Shown here one piece after another: positions 1 to 6,543 of a stretch of DNA of 10,622 nucleotides. The position numbers and the translations under genes were made by a program. How positions within the stretch are numbered: position 1 is the first letter of the stretch; each line of letters starts with the position of its first letter. Origin of the DNA: Clostridia bacterium (lineage in GTDB: Bacteria > Bacillota > Clostridia > HGM11514); assembly GCA_900757255.1 (NCBI GenBank), contig CAAENE010000191.1, positions 1 to 10,622 of the forward strand. Direction: 5' to 3'. The notes below the pieces were generated by a model, which saw nothing but the letters and a program-made list of their open reading frames with translations, had not been told where the DNA came from and made no database searches.

Positions 1-230
1 TCCCCCGACGGCCTACCCCCCTGTGCTGAATGAGGCCGGCCGCCATAGTTAACATAATTCCCATCGTCCTGTCGGGAATATGATACTATAAATACCAGTC
101 ACACCAAGTATCGTATCCGCCGCATTTCGTTGTGTTATGTTAACCACAGTTCACATAATATACTATCTTTCGATAAAAATCAAGAAGTAAATTCTGGAAT
201 TACAATTGTATGACAAAAGAAAAACAGCGG
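1..230. other. Gene-free region upstream of the SLH gene
   Basis: No coding region can be supported here. The first 45 bases are markedly G+C-rich and contain the palindrome GGCCGGCC (34-41). Short frames run off the left edge on both strands: one + strand frame ends at a TAA at 50-52, and a - strand frame begins with ATG codons near 46-65. None has enough length or a convincing ribosome binding site to be called. From about 46 the sequence turns A+T-rich and holds several inverted repeats: 48-57 with 135-144, 57-62 with 74-79, and 82-87 with 107-112. A weak secondary promoter-like pair (TTGTGT at 130, CATAAT at 154, 18 bp apart) is visible but not convincing. Confidence 0.5.
48..144. repeat. 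10-bp inverted repeat enclosing two smaller hairpins
   Basis: GTTAACATAA at 48-57 is exactly reverse-complemented by TTATGTTAAC at 135-144. Between the arms lie two shorter complementary pairs: ATTCCC (57-62) with GGGAAT (74-79), and GATACT (82-87) with AGTATC (107-112). On paper this gives a closing stem with two internal hairpins. It could be a folded RNA, or two copies of a protein-binding site centred on GTTAAC in opposite orientation. I recognise no known riboswitch class in it. Confidence 0.4.
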
Positions 231-341
231 TTGAAACAGCATATATAATATGATATAATACGATAAGACAAAGCTAAATTATTTGTCACAAACGAAAAAA
301 AGTAAACGAAGCATTGAAGAAAAGGAAGTATTTTATCGAAA
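168..341. repeat. 11-bp inverted repeat flanking the SLH-gene promoter
   Basis: TTTCGATAAAA at 168-178 is exactly reverse-complemented by TTTTATCGAAA at 331-341. The two arms sit about 53 bp upstream of the -35 box and about 65 bp downstream of the predicted transcription start, so they bracket the promoter at 231-259. This arrangement would suit a pair of binding sites joined by DNA looping. A+T-rich sequence makes chance matches more likely, so the call is tentative. Confidence 0.35.
231..259 (+). promoter_or_regulatory. Sigma-A-type promoter of the SLH gene
   Basis: The -35 box TTGAAA (231-236) and the perfect -10 box TATAAT (254-259) are separated by 17 bp. TG at 251-252, one base before the -10, makes it an extended -10 promoter. 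Transcription should start near 266, giving a leader of about 116 nt. That leader contains a short perfect inverted repeat, TTTGT-C-ACAAA (282-292), of unknown role. This is the strongest promoter-like sequence in the left region. Confidence 0.8.
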
Positions 342-381
342 TTCCAAATTGCATTACCATTCAGAAAAGGAGTGAGTTGAA

Positions 382-2181
382 ATGAAAAGAAGTAAATTGA
401 TGACAGGCATGGTGCTGGCGATATTTTTGCTGACAAGCTGTTTTTCAGCTTTCGCGCTGTCCTTCCCGGACGTAAGCGGTACCAATTGGTCCTGGGCAGA
501 AGAAGCAATATCGACTATGTCAGACAGCGGTATCATCCTGGGGTACCCGGAAGGGAATTTCGGTCCTGGAGATAACGTAACAAAAGTACAGAGCCTATTG
601 CTGATCAGCCGGATTTTGGGATATAATACCGATGGCAATGAAGAAGTGGCTGATATAGCCTATCAAAAATACGAAAATGTTCTGGCGATGTACGGGACAG
701 GATATAAAAAAGAAATTGCTTATCTGTTATACCGCGGCATATTAAGTGAGAGCGAACTCAATACATATATCGGCTCAACCACCGAGAATGCGGCCTTACT
801 GAGATATGAGGCGGCAATCCTGCTGACAAAAGCAGCGGGAAAAGAAAAAGAAGTCAATAATCAGGTCATTTCGTCGGTACTGCCTTTTGATGATACAACC
901 GATATTCCCAAGGAAGCACGCAAATACGTCGGTTTCGTATATGATAACGGTTATATGCAGGGTATGAGTGATAAAATTTTCTCGCCCAATACCAACGTAA
1001 ACCGCGCACAAATGGCAACCATGCTGTACCGGATTTATAATAACTTAAAAGTATCTATTAAAGACGGTATCGTATCCTCTGTTGCAGACGGCAAGCTGAC
1101 CATAACTTCTGATAACGGCTCTATGAGCGTCGATGTGAACAATATCCCCCTTCGCCTGCAAGGGCAGGATACAGTACTGGAACAGATTCCGGCTGGAAAG
1201 AGCTGCACCATATTGTGCTTCGGCGAAACACCGGTGGCCGTTGACGTATATACGATAGCCGGCCTTGAAACCATCTCCGGTGTTGTAACCAAGAAGGACA
1301 ATATCGGCGGAAACCGTATCGTCGTGCAGCCGGAAGGACAGAGCAGTATTGTCAGCATTTCTGTTCCAAATGAGGCGGTCATTACCATGGGCGGAAACAA
1401 TATCCTCTTTACCCAGATCGAAGTCGGGGATAACGTAAAGGTCACCGCGCGTAATAATGTCGCGTCCACGATAGAAGTCACCGTAAGGAGCTCGTCGATT
1501 ACCGGCGCGACGATCAACGAAATTGTTACTGACCCAGCCCTGGCATTGTCGATTACCACGGCTGCCGGGGAAATCAGGCAGTATGAGCTTCCGGACAGCG
1601 CCCGCATTTATAAAAACGGGAAAACAGCAACCGCACGCGATCTTATGCCGGGGGATACCGTTAGCTTAACGCTGGAATATAATAAAATCAAAGAAGTCCG
1701 CGCAACCTCAAAAACGAAAACATTTGAGGGAACGATTGAAGAAATTAATCTTTCTGCCAATCCATATATCGTTGTCAAATTAGAGGACGGAACAACCAAG
1801 AAGGTATATTTTTCACGGGAAGTGGAAATTATTCTGGACGACACAGAAGCGACCATGTACGACCTGCGGGTAGGGTATTATATTACCTTTACAACAGAGA
1901 GCGACACTGTGACGAAAATCCAGTCCAAATCCGTGTCAACCAGCTTCCAGGTAACCGGAACGGTGGATTCGGTAAACGATAATTACGGATTTATTAATAT
2001 GATTAAGGATAACGGAGAAAAAGTCCAAATCTTTGTCAAAAAGAACGCCAAAATTTATGAAAGTGCGAGCAATGTAACAAGACAGCTTGGCTCCCTCAAA
2101 AAGGGTGAACTGATTATGGCAATCGGTTCTGAGAGCAACGGCGTCTTTGAAGCAACAACCGTGCTTGTCATTACGAACTAA
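382..2181 (+). CDS. Secreted SLH-domain surface protein with five C-terminal tandem repeats
   Basis: A 599-residue exported protein, probably held at the cell surface through its SLH domains, which in Gram-positive bacteria bind pyruvylated secondary cell-wall polymers. The start is supported by AAAGGAG at 366-372, 9 bp before the ATG. Residues 1-25 form a signal peptide (KRSK, then a hydrophobic core). It offers two cleavage options: a signal peptidase I site after AFA (residue 25) or a lipobox LTSC (17-20). The first SLH domain starts at FPDV (28) and runs to about 80. A divergent second spans about 90-152, and a third about 167-219 ends in the usual NRAQMATMLYRI. From about 226 to 599 there are five repeats of roughly 72-77 residues rich in beta-strand patterns and GD turns. 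No catalytic motif is visible, so it may be structural. A terminator follows, so it is probably transcribed alone. Confidence 0.85.
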   Translation: MKRSKLMTGMVLAIFLLTSCFSAFALSFPDVSGTNWSWAEEAISTMSDSGIILGYPEGNFGPGDNVTKVQSLLLISRILGYNTDGNEEVADIAYQKYENVLAMYGTGYKKEIAYLLYRGILSESELNTYIGSTTENAALLRYEAAILLTKAAGKEKEVNNQVISSVLPFDDTTDIPKEARKYVGFVYDNGYMQGMSDKIFSPNTNVNRAQMATMLYRIYNNLKVSIKDGIVSSVADGKLTITSDNGSMSVDVNNIPLRLQGQDTVLEQIPAGKSCTILCFGETPVAVDVYTIAGLETISGVVTKKDNIGGNRIVVQPEGQSSIVSISVPNEAVITMGGNNILFTQIEVGDNVKVTARNNVASTIEVTVRSSSITGATINEIVTDPALALSITTAAGEIRQYELPDSARIYKNGKTATARDLMPGDTVSLTLEYNKIKEVRATSKTKTFEGTIEEINLSANPYIVVKLEDGTTKKVYFSREVEIILDDTEATMYDLRVGYYITFTTESDTVTKIQSKSVSTSFQVTGTVDSVNDNYGFINMIKDNGEKVQIFVKKNAKIYESASNVTRQLGSLKKGELIMAIGSESNGVFEATTVLVITN

Positions 2182-2187
2182 ACATCG

Positions 2188-2223
2188 AGGGGATACCCCC
2201 TAAAAAAGGCAGAAATATCTGCC
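2188..2223 (+). repeat. Two small hairpins after the SLH gene
   Basis: AGGGG (2188-2192) can pair with CCCCT (2197-2201), and GGCAGA (2208-2213) with TCTGCC (2218-2223) across a 4-nt loop. Neither is followed by a T run, so neither is a terminator alone. Both lie between the stop codon and the true terminator, where they might stabilise the mRNA 3' end. Confidence 0.45.
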
Positions 2224-2232
2224 ATACAAATG

Positions 2233-2267
2233 AAAAAAATTCCGTACACAGAGTACGGAATTTTTTT
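2233..2267 (+). terminator. Rho-independent terminator of the SLH gene
   Basis: A perfect 15-bp stem (2233-2247 with 2253-2267) has a 5-nt loop ACAGA. Its core is TTCCGTAC/GTACGGAA, flanked by seven A on the left and seven T on the right. The symmetry means it could also stop transcription on the - strand. It separates the SLH gene from the xylose operon. Confidence 0.92.
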
Positions 2268-2305
2268 ATACAGAAAAAAGCTCTTCGCTGCAGGAGGATA
2301 AAAAC

Positions 2306-2326
2306 AAAGTGTGCTTTGTGCACTTT
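2306..2326. promoter_or_regulatory. Inverted repeat, possible distal operator
   Basis: AAAGTG (2306-2311) is mirrored by CACTTT (2321-2326); with two G-T pairs the arms extend to nine positions around a TTT loop. It includes TGTGCAC (2317-2323), the same 7-mer found in the inverted repeat over the xylose-operon start (2457-2463), 140 bp downstream. LacI-family repressors often use a second, distant operator. One shared 7-mer is thin evidence. Confidence 0.25.
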
Positions 2327-2425
2327 AAAAACAATAGCCAAGTTTTTTTTGGAGAAACTGCACAATTTTGATAGATTTCAATTAGGCAGGATTTATAAAA
2401 ATCAGAAGAATTTATGGATAAGGAA

Positions 2426-2453
2426 TTGACAGTTTCGGAAGAGATGGTACAAT
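2426..2453 (+). promoter_or_regulatory. Promoter of the xylose operon
   Basis: A consensus -35 TTGACA (2426-2431) and a -10 TACAAT (2448-2453) are separated by 16 bp. TG at 2445-2446 gives an extended -10. Transcription should begin near 2460. It is the only convincing promoter before the three tightly spaced genes ending at 6367. Confidence 0.85.
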
Positions 2454-2455
2454 AA

Positions 2456-2471
2456 ATGTGCACGAGCACAT
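2456..2471. promoter_or_regulatory. Operator candidate over the xylose-operon transcription start
   Basis: ATGTGC (2456-2461) and GCACAT (2466-2471) form a perfect 6-bp-arm inverted repeat around ACGA. The dyad centre is a CG step (2463-2464), as in many LacI-family operators, where hinge-helix leucines insert at a central CpG. It begins 3 bp after the -10 box and covers the predicted start, the position where a bound repressor blocks initiation. The adjacent LacI-type regulator is the obvious binder; that link is inferred. Confidence 0.6.
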
Positions 2472-2474
2472 CAC

Positions 2475-2482
2475 GAGGAAGG
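2475..2482 (+). promoter_or_regulatory. Ribosome binding site that fixes the regulator start
   Basis: GAGGAAGG lies 11 bp before the GTG at 2494. The in-frame GTG at 2458 is inside the operator and next to or before the predicted mRNA start, so it can hardly be used. The GTG at 2485 is too close and that at 2500 rather far. Starting at 2494 gives MAVTIKQIADICGVS, the usual N-terminus of LacI-family proteins. Confidence 0.65.
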
Positions 2483-2493
2483 TTGTGAATATA

Positions 2494-3513
2494 GTGGCAG
2501 TGACAATCAAACAGATAGCGGATATCTGCGGAGTATCACGAGGGACGGTCGACAGGGTGATAAACGAGCGGGGCAAAGTGAAGCCGGAGACAGAAAAGCT
2601 GGTTCGGGAAACAGCCGCGCGTCTTGGGTATCAGCCTAATCTTGCCGGGAGGGCACTTGCAGCCAGAAAACGTGCCTTTACAATTGGAGTGGTTCTGACC
2701 AGTGAGGGAAATGCCTTTTTCGACGATGTACTAAAAGGAATCGCGCGTGCAGAAAAAGAAATTGCCGATTACGGAGCCAGGGTTATTTTAAAAACCATGC
2801 GCGGTTACAGCTCCGCCCGGCAGATTGAGCTTATCAGCGAACTTGCAGAAGAGGCGGACGCTGTTATTTTGAACCCGGTCAACGATCAGCATATCAAAAA
2901 AAGGATAGATGATTTAACTGAAAAGGGCAAATGTGTCATAACCGTCAATACTGACATTCAAAACAGCAAGCGGCTGTGCTATATCGGCAGCCATTATCAA
3001 AAAGGCGGCGAGACCGCCTGCGGAATGTTAGGCTTGATAACCGGCGGCCGTGCGGAAATCGGGATCGTGGCCGGTTCAGAAAAAGTGCTCGGGCACGTTC
3101 AGCGTGTCCAGGGATTTTTAAAAACAGCTCAAACGCGGTATCCGGGATTCCGGGTAGCCGATACCGTTCAAACGGACGACGACGAAATCCAGGCGTTTGA
3201 GGTGACGCGCGGCCTGCTGGAATGCTATCCGCGCATAAACGCGCTTTTTATTGCGGCAGGCGGCGTATACGGAACCTGCCGGGCGGTGCAGTCCATGGGC
3301 AAAAAGCTGAACATCGTCTGCTTTGACAGTGTACCCAATACCACCGAAATGCTCAAAAATGGTGTGATTCAGGCGGTCATCTGCCAGCAGCCGTTTACCC
3401 AGGGTTACCGTTGTGTTAGAATAGCCTTTGATACCCTGCTGACAGGCCAAAAGCCGGAAAAAGAGTATTTTTATTGCAAAAATGAAATTAAAATAGCGGA
3501 AAATATCAATTAG
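2494..3513 (+). CDS. LacI-family transcriptional regulator of the xylose operon
   Basis: A 339-residue DNA-binding regulator with a GTG start. Residues 4-24 form the helix-turn-helix; the recognition helix reads SRGTVDRVIN (15-24), a variant of the usual TVSRVLN type. The hinge helix follows (PNLAGRALA, 48-56). From about 62 on there is a ribose-binding-protein-like sensor domain (IGVVL at 64, AVILNPVND, CYIGSHYQKGGETA, FIAAGGVYGTCRAV, and a late VICQQPFTQGY) that should bind a sugar effector. As first gene of an operon with xylA and xylB it is most likely an autoregulated repressor, released by xylose or a relative. Many Bacillota instead use the ROK-family XylR, so a LacI type here is less usual. 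An activator role or another pentose ligand cannot be excluded. I give no symbol because 'xylR' denotes several unrelated families. Confidence 0.85.
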   Translation: MAVTIKQIADICGVSRGTVDRVINERGKVKPETEKLVRETAARLGYQPNLAGRALAARKRAFTIGVVLTSEGNAFFDDVLKGIARAEKEIADYGARVILKTMRGYSSARQIELISELAEEADAVILNPVNDQHIKKRIDDLTEKGKCVITVNTDIQNSKRLCYIGSHYQKGGETACGMLGLITGGRAEIGIVAGSEKVLGHVQRVQGFLKTAQTRYPGFRVADTVQTDDDEIQAFEVTRGLLECYPRINALFIAAGGVYGTCRAVQSMGKKLNIVCFDSVPNTTEMLKNGVIQAVICQQPFTQGYRCVRIAFDTLLTGQKPEKEYFYCKNEIKIAENIN

Positions 3514-3525
3514 GAGGTATCTTTT

Positions 3526-4836
3526 ATGAACACATTCAAAGACATACCCCAAATCCGGTATGAAGGGGCAAATTCCAAAAATCCATTTTCTTTTAAATTC
3601 TATGACGCCGAACGGCAAATCGGAGGTAAAGCAATGAAGGAACACCTCAAATTTGCCATGTCCTGGTGGCACACCCTCTGTGCCGCCGGAACCGATCCCT
3701 TCGGCGACGATACCATAGAACGCACCTATGGACAAAAAGACCTGATGAACCGTGCCAAAGCACGTACAGACGCCGGCTTCGAGCTGATGGAAAAGTTAGG
3801 GATTGACTATTTCTGCTTCCACGATGCGGATGTAGCTCCGCGCGGCCGAGACTTTGCCGAGACCAGGGACAATTTTCATCAGATTACCGATTACATTGAA
3901 GGAAAAATGAAAGCAACCGGGATCAAACAACTCTGGGGCACAGCCAACTGCTTCTCCCATCCCCGATACATGCATGGCGCAGGCACCTCCTGCAATGCGG
4001 ACGCCTATGCCTATGCCGCGGCGCAAATCAAAAATGCGCTGGACGCGACGATTCAGCTAAGAGGTACGGGATATGTCTTTTGGGGTGGCAGGGAAGGCTA
4101 CGAAACGCTTCTTAATACCAATATGGAGCTGGAGCTTGACAATTTGGCAAGGCTTTTAAAAATGGCTGTCAGCTATGGCCGAAAAAAAGGATTTACAGGA
4201 GATTTTTACATAGAGCCCAAACCGAAGGAACCAACCAAACACCAATATGACTTTGATACCGCCACCGTCCTGGCTTTCCTGCGCAAATACGGCCTTGAAA
4301 ATGATTTTAAAATGAATATAGAAGCAAACCATGCAACGCTGGCGGCGCACACCTTCCAACATGAACTGAGAACCGCACGTATCAACGGAGTATTCGGCTC
4401 CATAGACGCCAACCAGGGTGATCCGCATCTTGGCTGGGATACCGACCAGTTCCCGACCAACGTCTATGACGCAGCACTCTGCATGTACGAGGTAATAAAG
4501 GCCGGCGGCTTCACCAACGGCGGACTCAACTTTGACGCTAAAGTACGGCGCGCTTCCTTTACCTATGAGGATATCGTATATGGCTACATCAGCGGCATGG
4601 ACACCTTTGCACTGGGACTAATCAAAGCATATGAACTGATTGAAGACGGCCGGATTGACCAATTCATAAAAGAACGGTATGCTTCCTTTGAAACCGGCAT
4701 CGGCAAAGCCATTGTCAGCGGCCAGGCTACTTTAGAGGACTTAGAAGAATATACCCTCAAAAATGGAGAGGTCAAGACCGAAAGCGGACGGCAGGAGCTG
4801 CTGGAAAGCATCGTTAACAGCGTACTGTTTGGATAA
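3526..4836 (+). CDS. xylA: Xylose isomerase
   Basis: A 436-residue cytoplasmic TIM-barrel enzyme converting D-xylose to D-xylulose with two divalent metals; the length fits the longer class II isomerases. The catalytic pair is in FCFHDAD (His99, Asp102). WGGREGYE occurs at 186-193. Expected metal ligands are present: Glu230 in YIEPKPKEP with Lys232, Glu266 and His269 in EANHATL, Asp294 in SIDANQGD, Asp305 and Asp307 in GWDTDQFP, and Asp337 in LNFDAKVRR. The C-terminus SGRQELLESIVN is typical of the family. The start is secured by AGGAGGT (3512-3518), 7 bp before the ATG and overlapping the regulator's stop codon, which suggests coupled translation. The gene ends 10 bp before xylB. Nothing is missing or broken, so it should be active. 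Confidence 0.97.
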   Translation: MNTFKDIPQIRYEGANSKNPFSFKFYDAERQIGGKAMKEHLKFAMSWWHTLCAAGTDPFGDDTIERTYGQKDLMNRAKARTDAGFELMEKLGIDYFCFHDADVAPRGRDFAETRDNFHQITDYIEGKMKATGIKQLWGTANCFSHPRYMHGAGTSCNADAYAYAAAQIKNALDATIQLRGTGYVFWGGREGYETLLNTNMELELDNLARLLKMAVSYGRKKGFTGDFYIEPKPKEPTKHQYDFDTATVLAFLRKYGLENDFKMNIEANHATLAAHTFQHELRTARINGVFGSIDANQGDPHLGWDTDQFPTNVYDAALCMYEVIKAGGFTNGGLNFDAKVRRASFTYEDIVYGYISGMDTFALGLIKAYELIEDGRIDQFIKERYASFETGIGKAIVSGQATLEDLEEYTLKNGEVKTESGRQELLESIVNSVLFG

Positions 4837-4846
4837 GGAGGAGTCC

Positions 4847-6367
4847 ATGAATTATCTGATTGGAATCGACCTGGGTACGACTGCAACAAAAACAGTTATT
4901 TTTGATGAAATGGGAAATGAAATCATTTCAGCCACAGAAGAATACCCAATGCAGCAGCCGCAAAATGGCTGGGCAGAGCAGGAGCCGCAGGACTGGTACC
5001 GCGCGGTCATCAGTACACTGAAAAAAACCGTATCGGCAGTATGTCCCGCAGACATCCGCGGCATCGGGATATCAGGACAAATGCACAGCCTGGTCATGCT
5101 GGACAAAGACAATGAAATCATCCGTCCAGCCATATTATGGTGTGACCAGCGGACGGCAAAGGAATGTGACGAGATAACCCAGCGCGTCGGAGCAGAGCGG
5201 CTGATAGAAATCACAGCAAATCCTGCCCTTACGGGGTTTACTGCCTCCAAAATACTATGGGTACGGAACCACGAACCGGAGCATTATCAGGCCTGCCACC
5301 ATATTTTGCTTCCGAAGGATTACATCCGGTTCCGCCTGACCGGAAACTATGTAACAGAAGTATCGGACGCCAGCGGAATGCAGCTATTAGACGTACCCAA
5401 GCGCTGCTGGTCGGAAGAAATTCTGCGTAAGCTAAAAATTGACAGGGAATTGCTGCCGAGTGTTAAGGAAAGCCCTGAAATCACCGGCTATACGACTGCT
5501 GAAATAGAACGTCTGACCGGGATACCGGCAGGTACGCCGGTTGTAGGCGGCGCCGGAGATAATGCGGCAGCAGCGGTTGGAACCGGCGTGGTAGAAAACG
5601 GGAAAGCCTTTACAACCATCGGTACCTCAGGCGTAGTTTACGCTCATACAAGTAAGCTGTCGATCGATCCAAAGGGGCGGGTACACACCTTTTGCTGTGC
5701 TGTCCCCGGCTGTTGGCATGTGATGGGCGTAACCTTAGGCGCTGGACTGTCACTGAAATGGTTCCGTGACAATTTCTGTATAGAATACTTGGAAAAGGCG
5801 GCTGCAAGCGGAACAGATCCCTATGCACTGATGGACAGGGATGCAGAAACAGTGCCGCCCGGAAGCCGGCAGCTGATTTTTCTGCCCTATTTGATGGGTG
5901 AGAGGACGCCGCATCTGGATCCATCCTGCCGGGGGGTGTTTTTCGGCTTGTCGGCAATCCACACCAAAAAAGAGATGATACGCGCTGTTATGGAAGGGGT
6001 GTCGTTCTCTCTCAGAGAATGTTATGATATACTGCGGCAGATGGGCGTTAGTATCGGGGACATGGCAGCCTGCGGAGGCGGAGGCAGCAGCGCCCTCTGG
6101 CGGCAAATGCTGGCCGGCCTGTATGGCTGTCCGGTCAAAACAGTGAACACAAAGGAAGGGCCGGCACTCGGCGCAGCTATTTTAGCAGGTGCCGGAACAG
6201 GTCTTTATTCCAGCGTACCGGACGCATGTAAAAAGCTGATCGTGCAGAAGAACACCTGTCATCCCAATCCCTCAAATGCCCAAATTTATGAAAAATATTA
6301 TCAACTTTATCAAAAATTATATCAGGATTTAAAATTGGATTTTCAAAAATTAGAAACTTTACCGTAA
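4847..6367 (+). CDS. xylB: Xylulokinase
   Basis: A 506-residue FGGY-family sugar kinase that phosphorylates D-xylulose to xylulose 5-phosphate with ATP. The N-terminal phosphate-binding motif is IGIDLGTTATK (5-15), with Asp8. GISGQMHSLVMLD (74-86) carries the Met-His pair (79-80) characteristic of xylulokinases. The likely catalytic Asp is D238 in GGAGDN. The C-terminal ATPase half includes FLPYLMGERTPH and ACGGGGSSALWRQ. The start at 4847 is preferred over an in-frame ATG at 4763 because AAGGAGGAG (4835-4843) lies just before it and the protein then begins directly with the family's first strand; the longer frame would run inside xylA. Length matches the family (about 500). A strong terminator follows after about 100 bp, so this ends the operon. 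Other FGGY pentose kinases are the alternative, unlikely beside xylA. Confidence 0.95.
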   Translation: MNYLIGIDLGTTATKTVIFDEMGNEIISATEEYPMQQPQNGWAEQEPQDWYRAVISTLKKTVSAVCPADIRGIGISGQMHSLVMLDKDNEIIRPAILWCDQRTAKECDEITQRVGAERLIEITANPALTGFTASKILWVRNHEPEHYQACHHILLPKDYIRFRLTGNYVTEVSDASGMQLLDVPKRCWSEEILRKLKIDRELLPSVKESPEITGYTTAEIERLTGIPAGTPVVGGAGDNAAAAVGTGVVENGKAFTTIGTSGVVYAHTSKLSIDPKGRVHTFCCAVPGCWHVMGVTLGAGLSLKWFRDNFCIEYLEKAAASGTDPYALMDRDAETVPPGSRQLIFLPYLMGERTPHLDPSCRGVFFGLSAIHTKKEMIRAVMEGVSFSLRECYDILRQMGVSIGDMAACGGGGSSALWRQMLAGLYGCPVKTVNTKEGPALGAAILAGAGTGLYSSVPDACKKLIVQKNTCHPNPSNAQIYEKYYQLYQKLYQDLKLDFQKLETLP

Positions 6368-6465
6368 ACGATATCCGGTTATCCCATCACTTTAACACGA
6401 TTTAAACGGAAAGGCATTGCATAGCATGCCCGCCCAATAAATAACATTTATCCCCAAAATGATAA

Positions 6466-6515
6466 AACCCACTATAACACTTTCATGAGGAAAGCTGTTA
6501 TAGTGGGTTGTTTTT
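6466..6515 (+). terminator. Terminator of the xylose operon, probably bidirectional
   Basis: AACCCACTATAACA (6466-6479) pairs perfectly with 6496-6509. Past a single bulged C (6495), five more pairs (CTTTC 6480-6484 with GAAAG 6490-6494) close a 5-nt loop. GTTTTT follows on the + strand. On the - strand the stem is followed by TTATCATTTT, so it may also serve the convergent methyltransferase gene, which ends 28 bp away. Confidence 0.92.
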
Positions 6516-6543
6516 AGAAAAATACAGTTTATTACAAAAGATT

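Larger units (their letters stand above)
2182..2493. other. Intergenic region between SLH gene and xylose operon
   Basis: This 312-bp stretch holds no supported gene. In order it contains two small hairpins, the SLH-gene terminator, an inverted repeat at 2306-2326, a T8 run at 2343-2350, the xylose promoter, its operator candidate and the regulator's ribosome binding site. A second, weak promoter-like pair (TTGATA at 2368, TTTATA at 2392, 18 bp apart) is not persuasive. An AGGAGG at 2292-2297 precedes a 20-codon GTG frame (2309-2371) that I do not call. Confidence 0.6.

Noticed and set aside
1..65. Open frames on both strands touching the left edge, possibly the end or beginning of a neighbouring gene
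   Set aside because: At most about 20 codons are visible, with no recognisable protein sequence and no good ribosome binding site.
2292..2371. AGGAGG followed by a 20-codon GTG frame, a possible leader peptide
   Set aside because: It lies after a strong terminator with no convincing promoter of its own, and the peptide shows no attenuator-like codon run.
2458..2493. Longer version of the LacI-type regulator starting at GTG 2458
   Set aside because: That codon is inside the operator dyad at the predicted mRNA start and has no ribosome binding site.
3118..3735. Long reverse-strand open frame opposite the regulator and xylA
   Set aside because: It overlaps two well-supported genes, has no recognisable domain, and is explained as a shadow of their codon structure.
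4342..4350. Alanine in NHATLAAHTF of xylose isomerase where glycine is common
   Set aside because: From memory this position varies in the family (phenylalanine in Thermotoga-type enzymes), and the ligand residues around it are intact.
4763..4846. Longer xylulokinase overlapping the end of xylA
   Set aside because: The extra residues do not look like FGGY kinase sequence and a strong ribosome binding site sits right before 4847.
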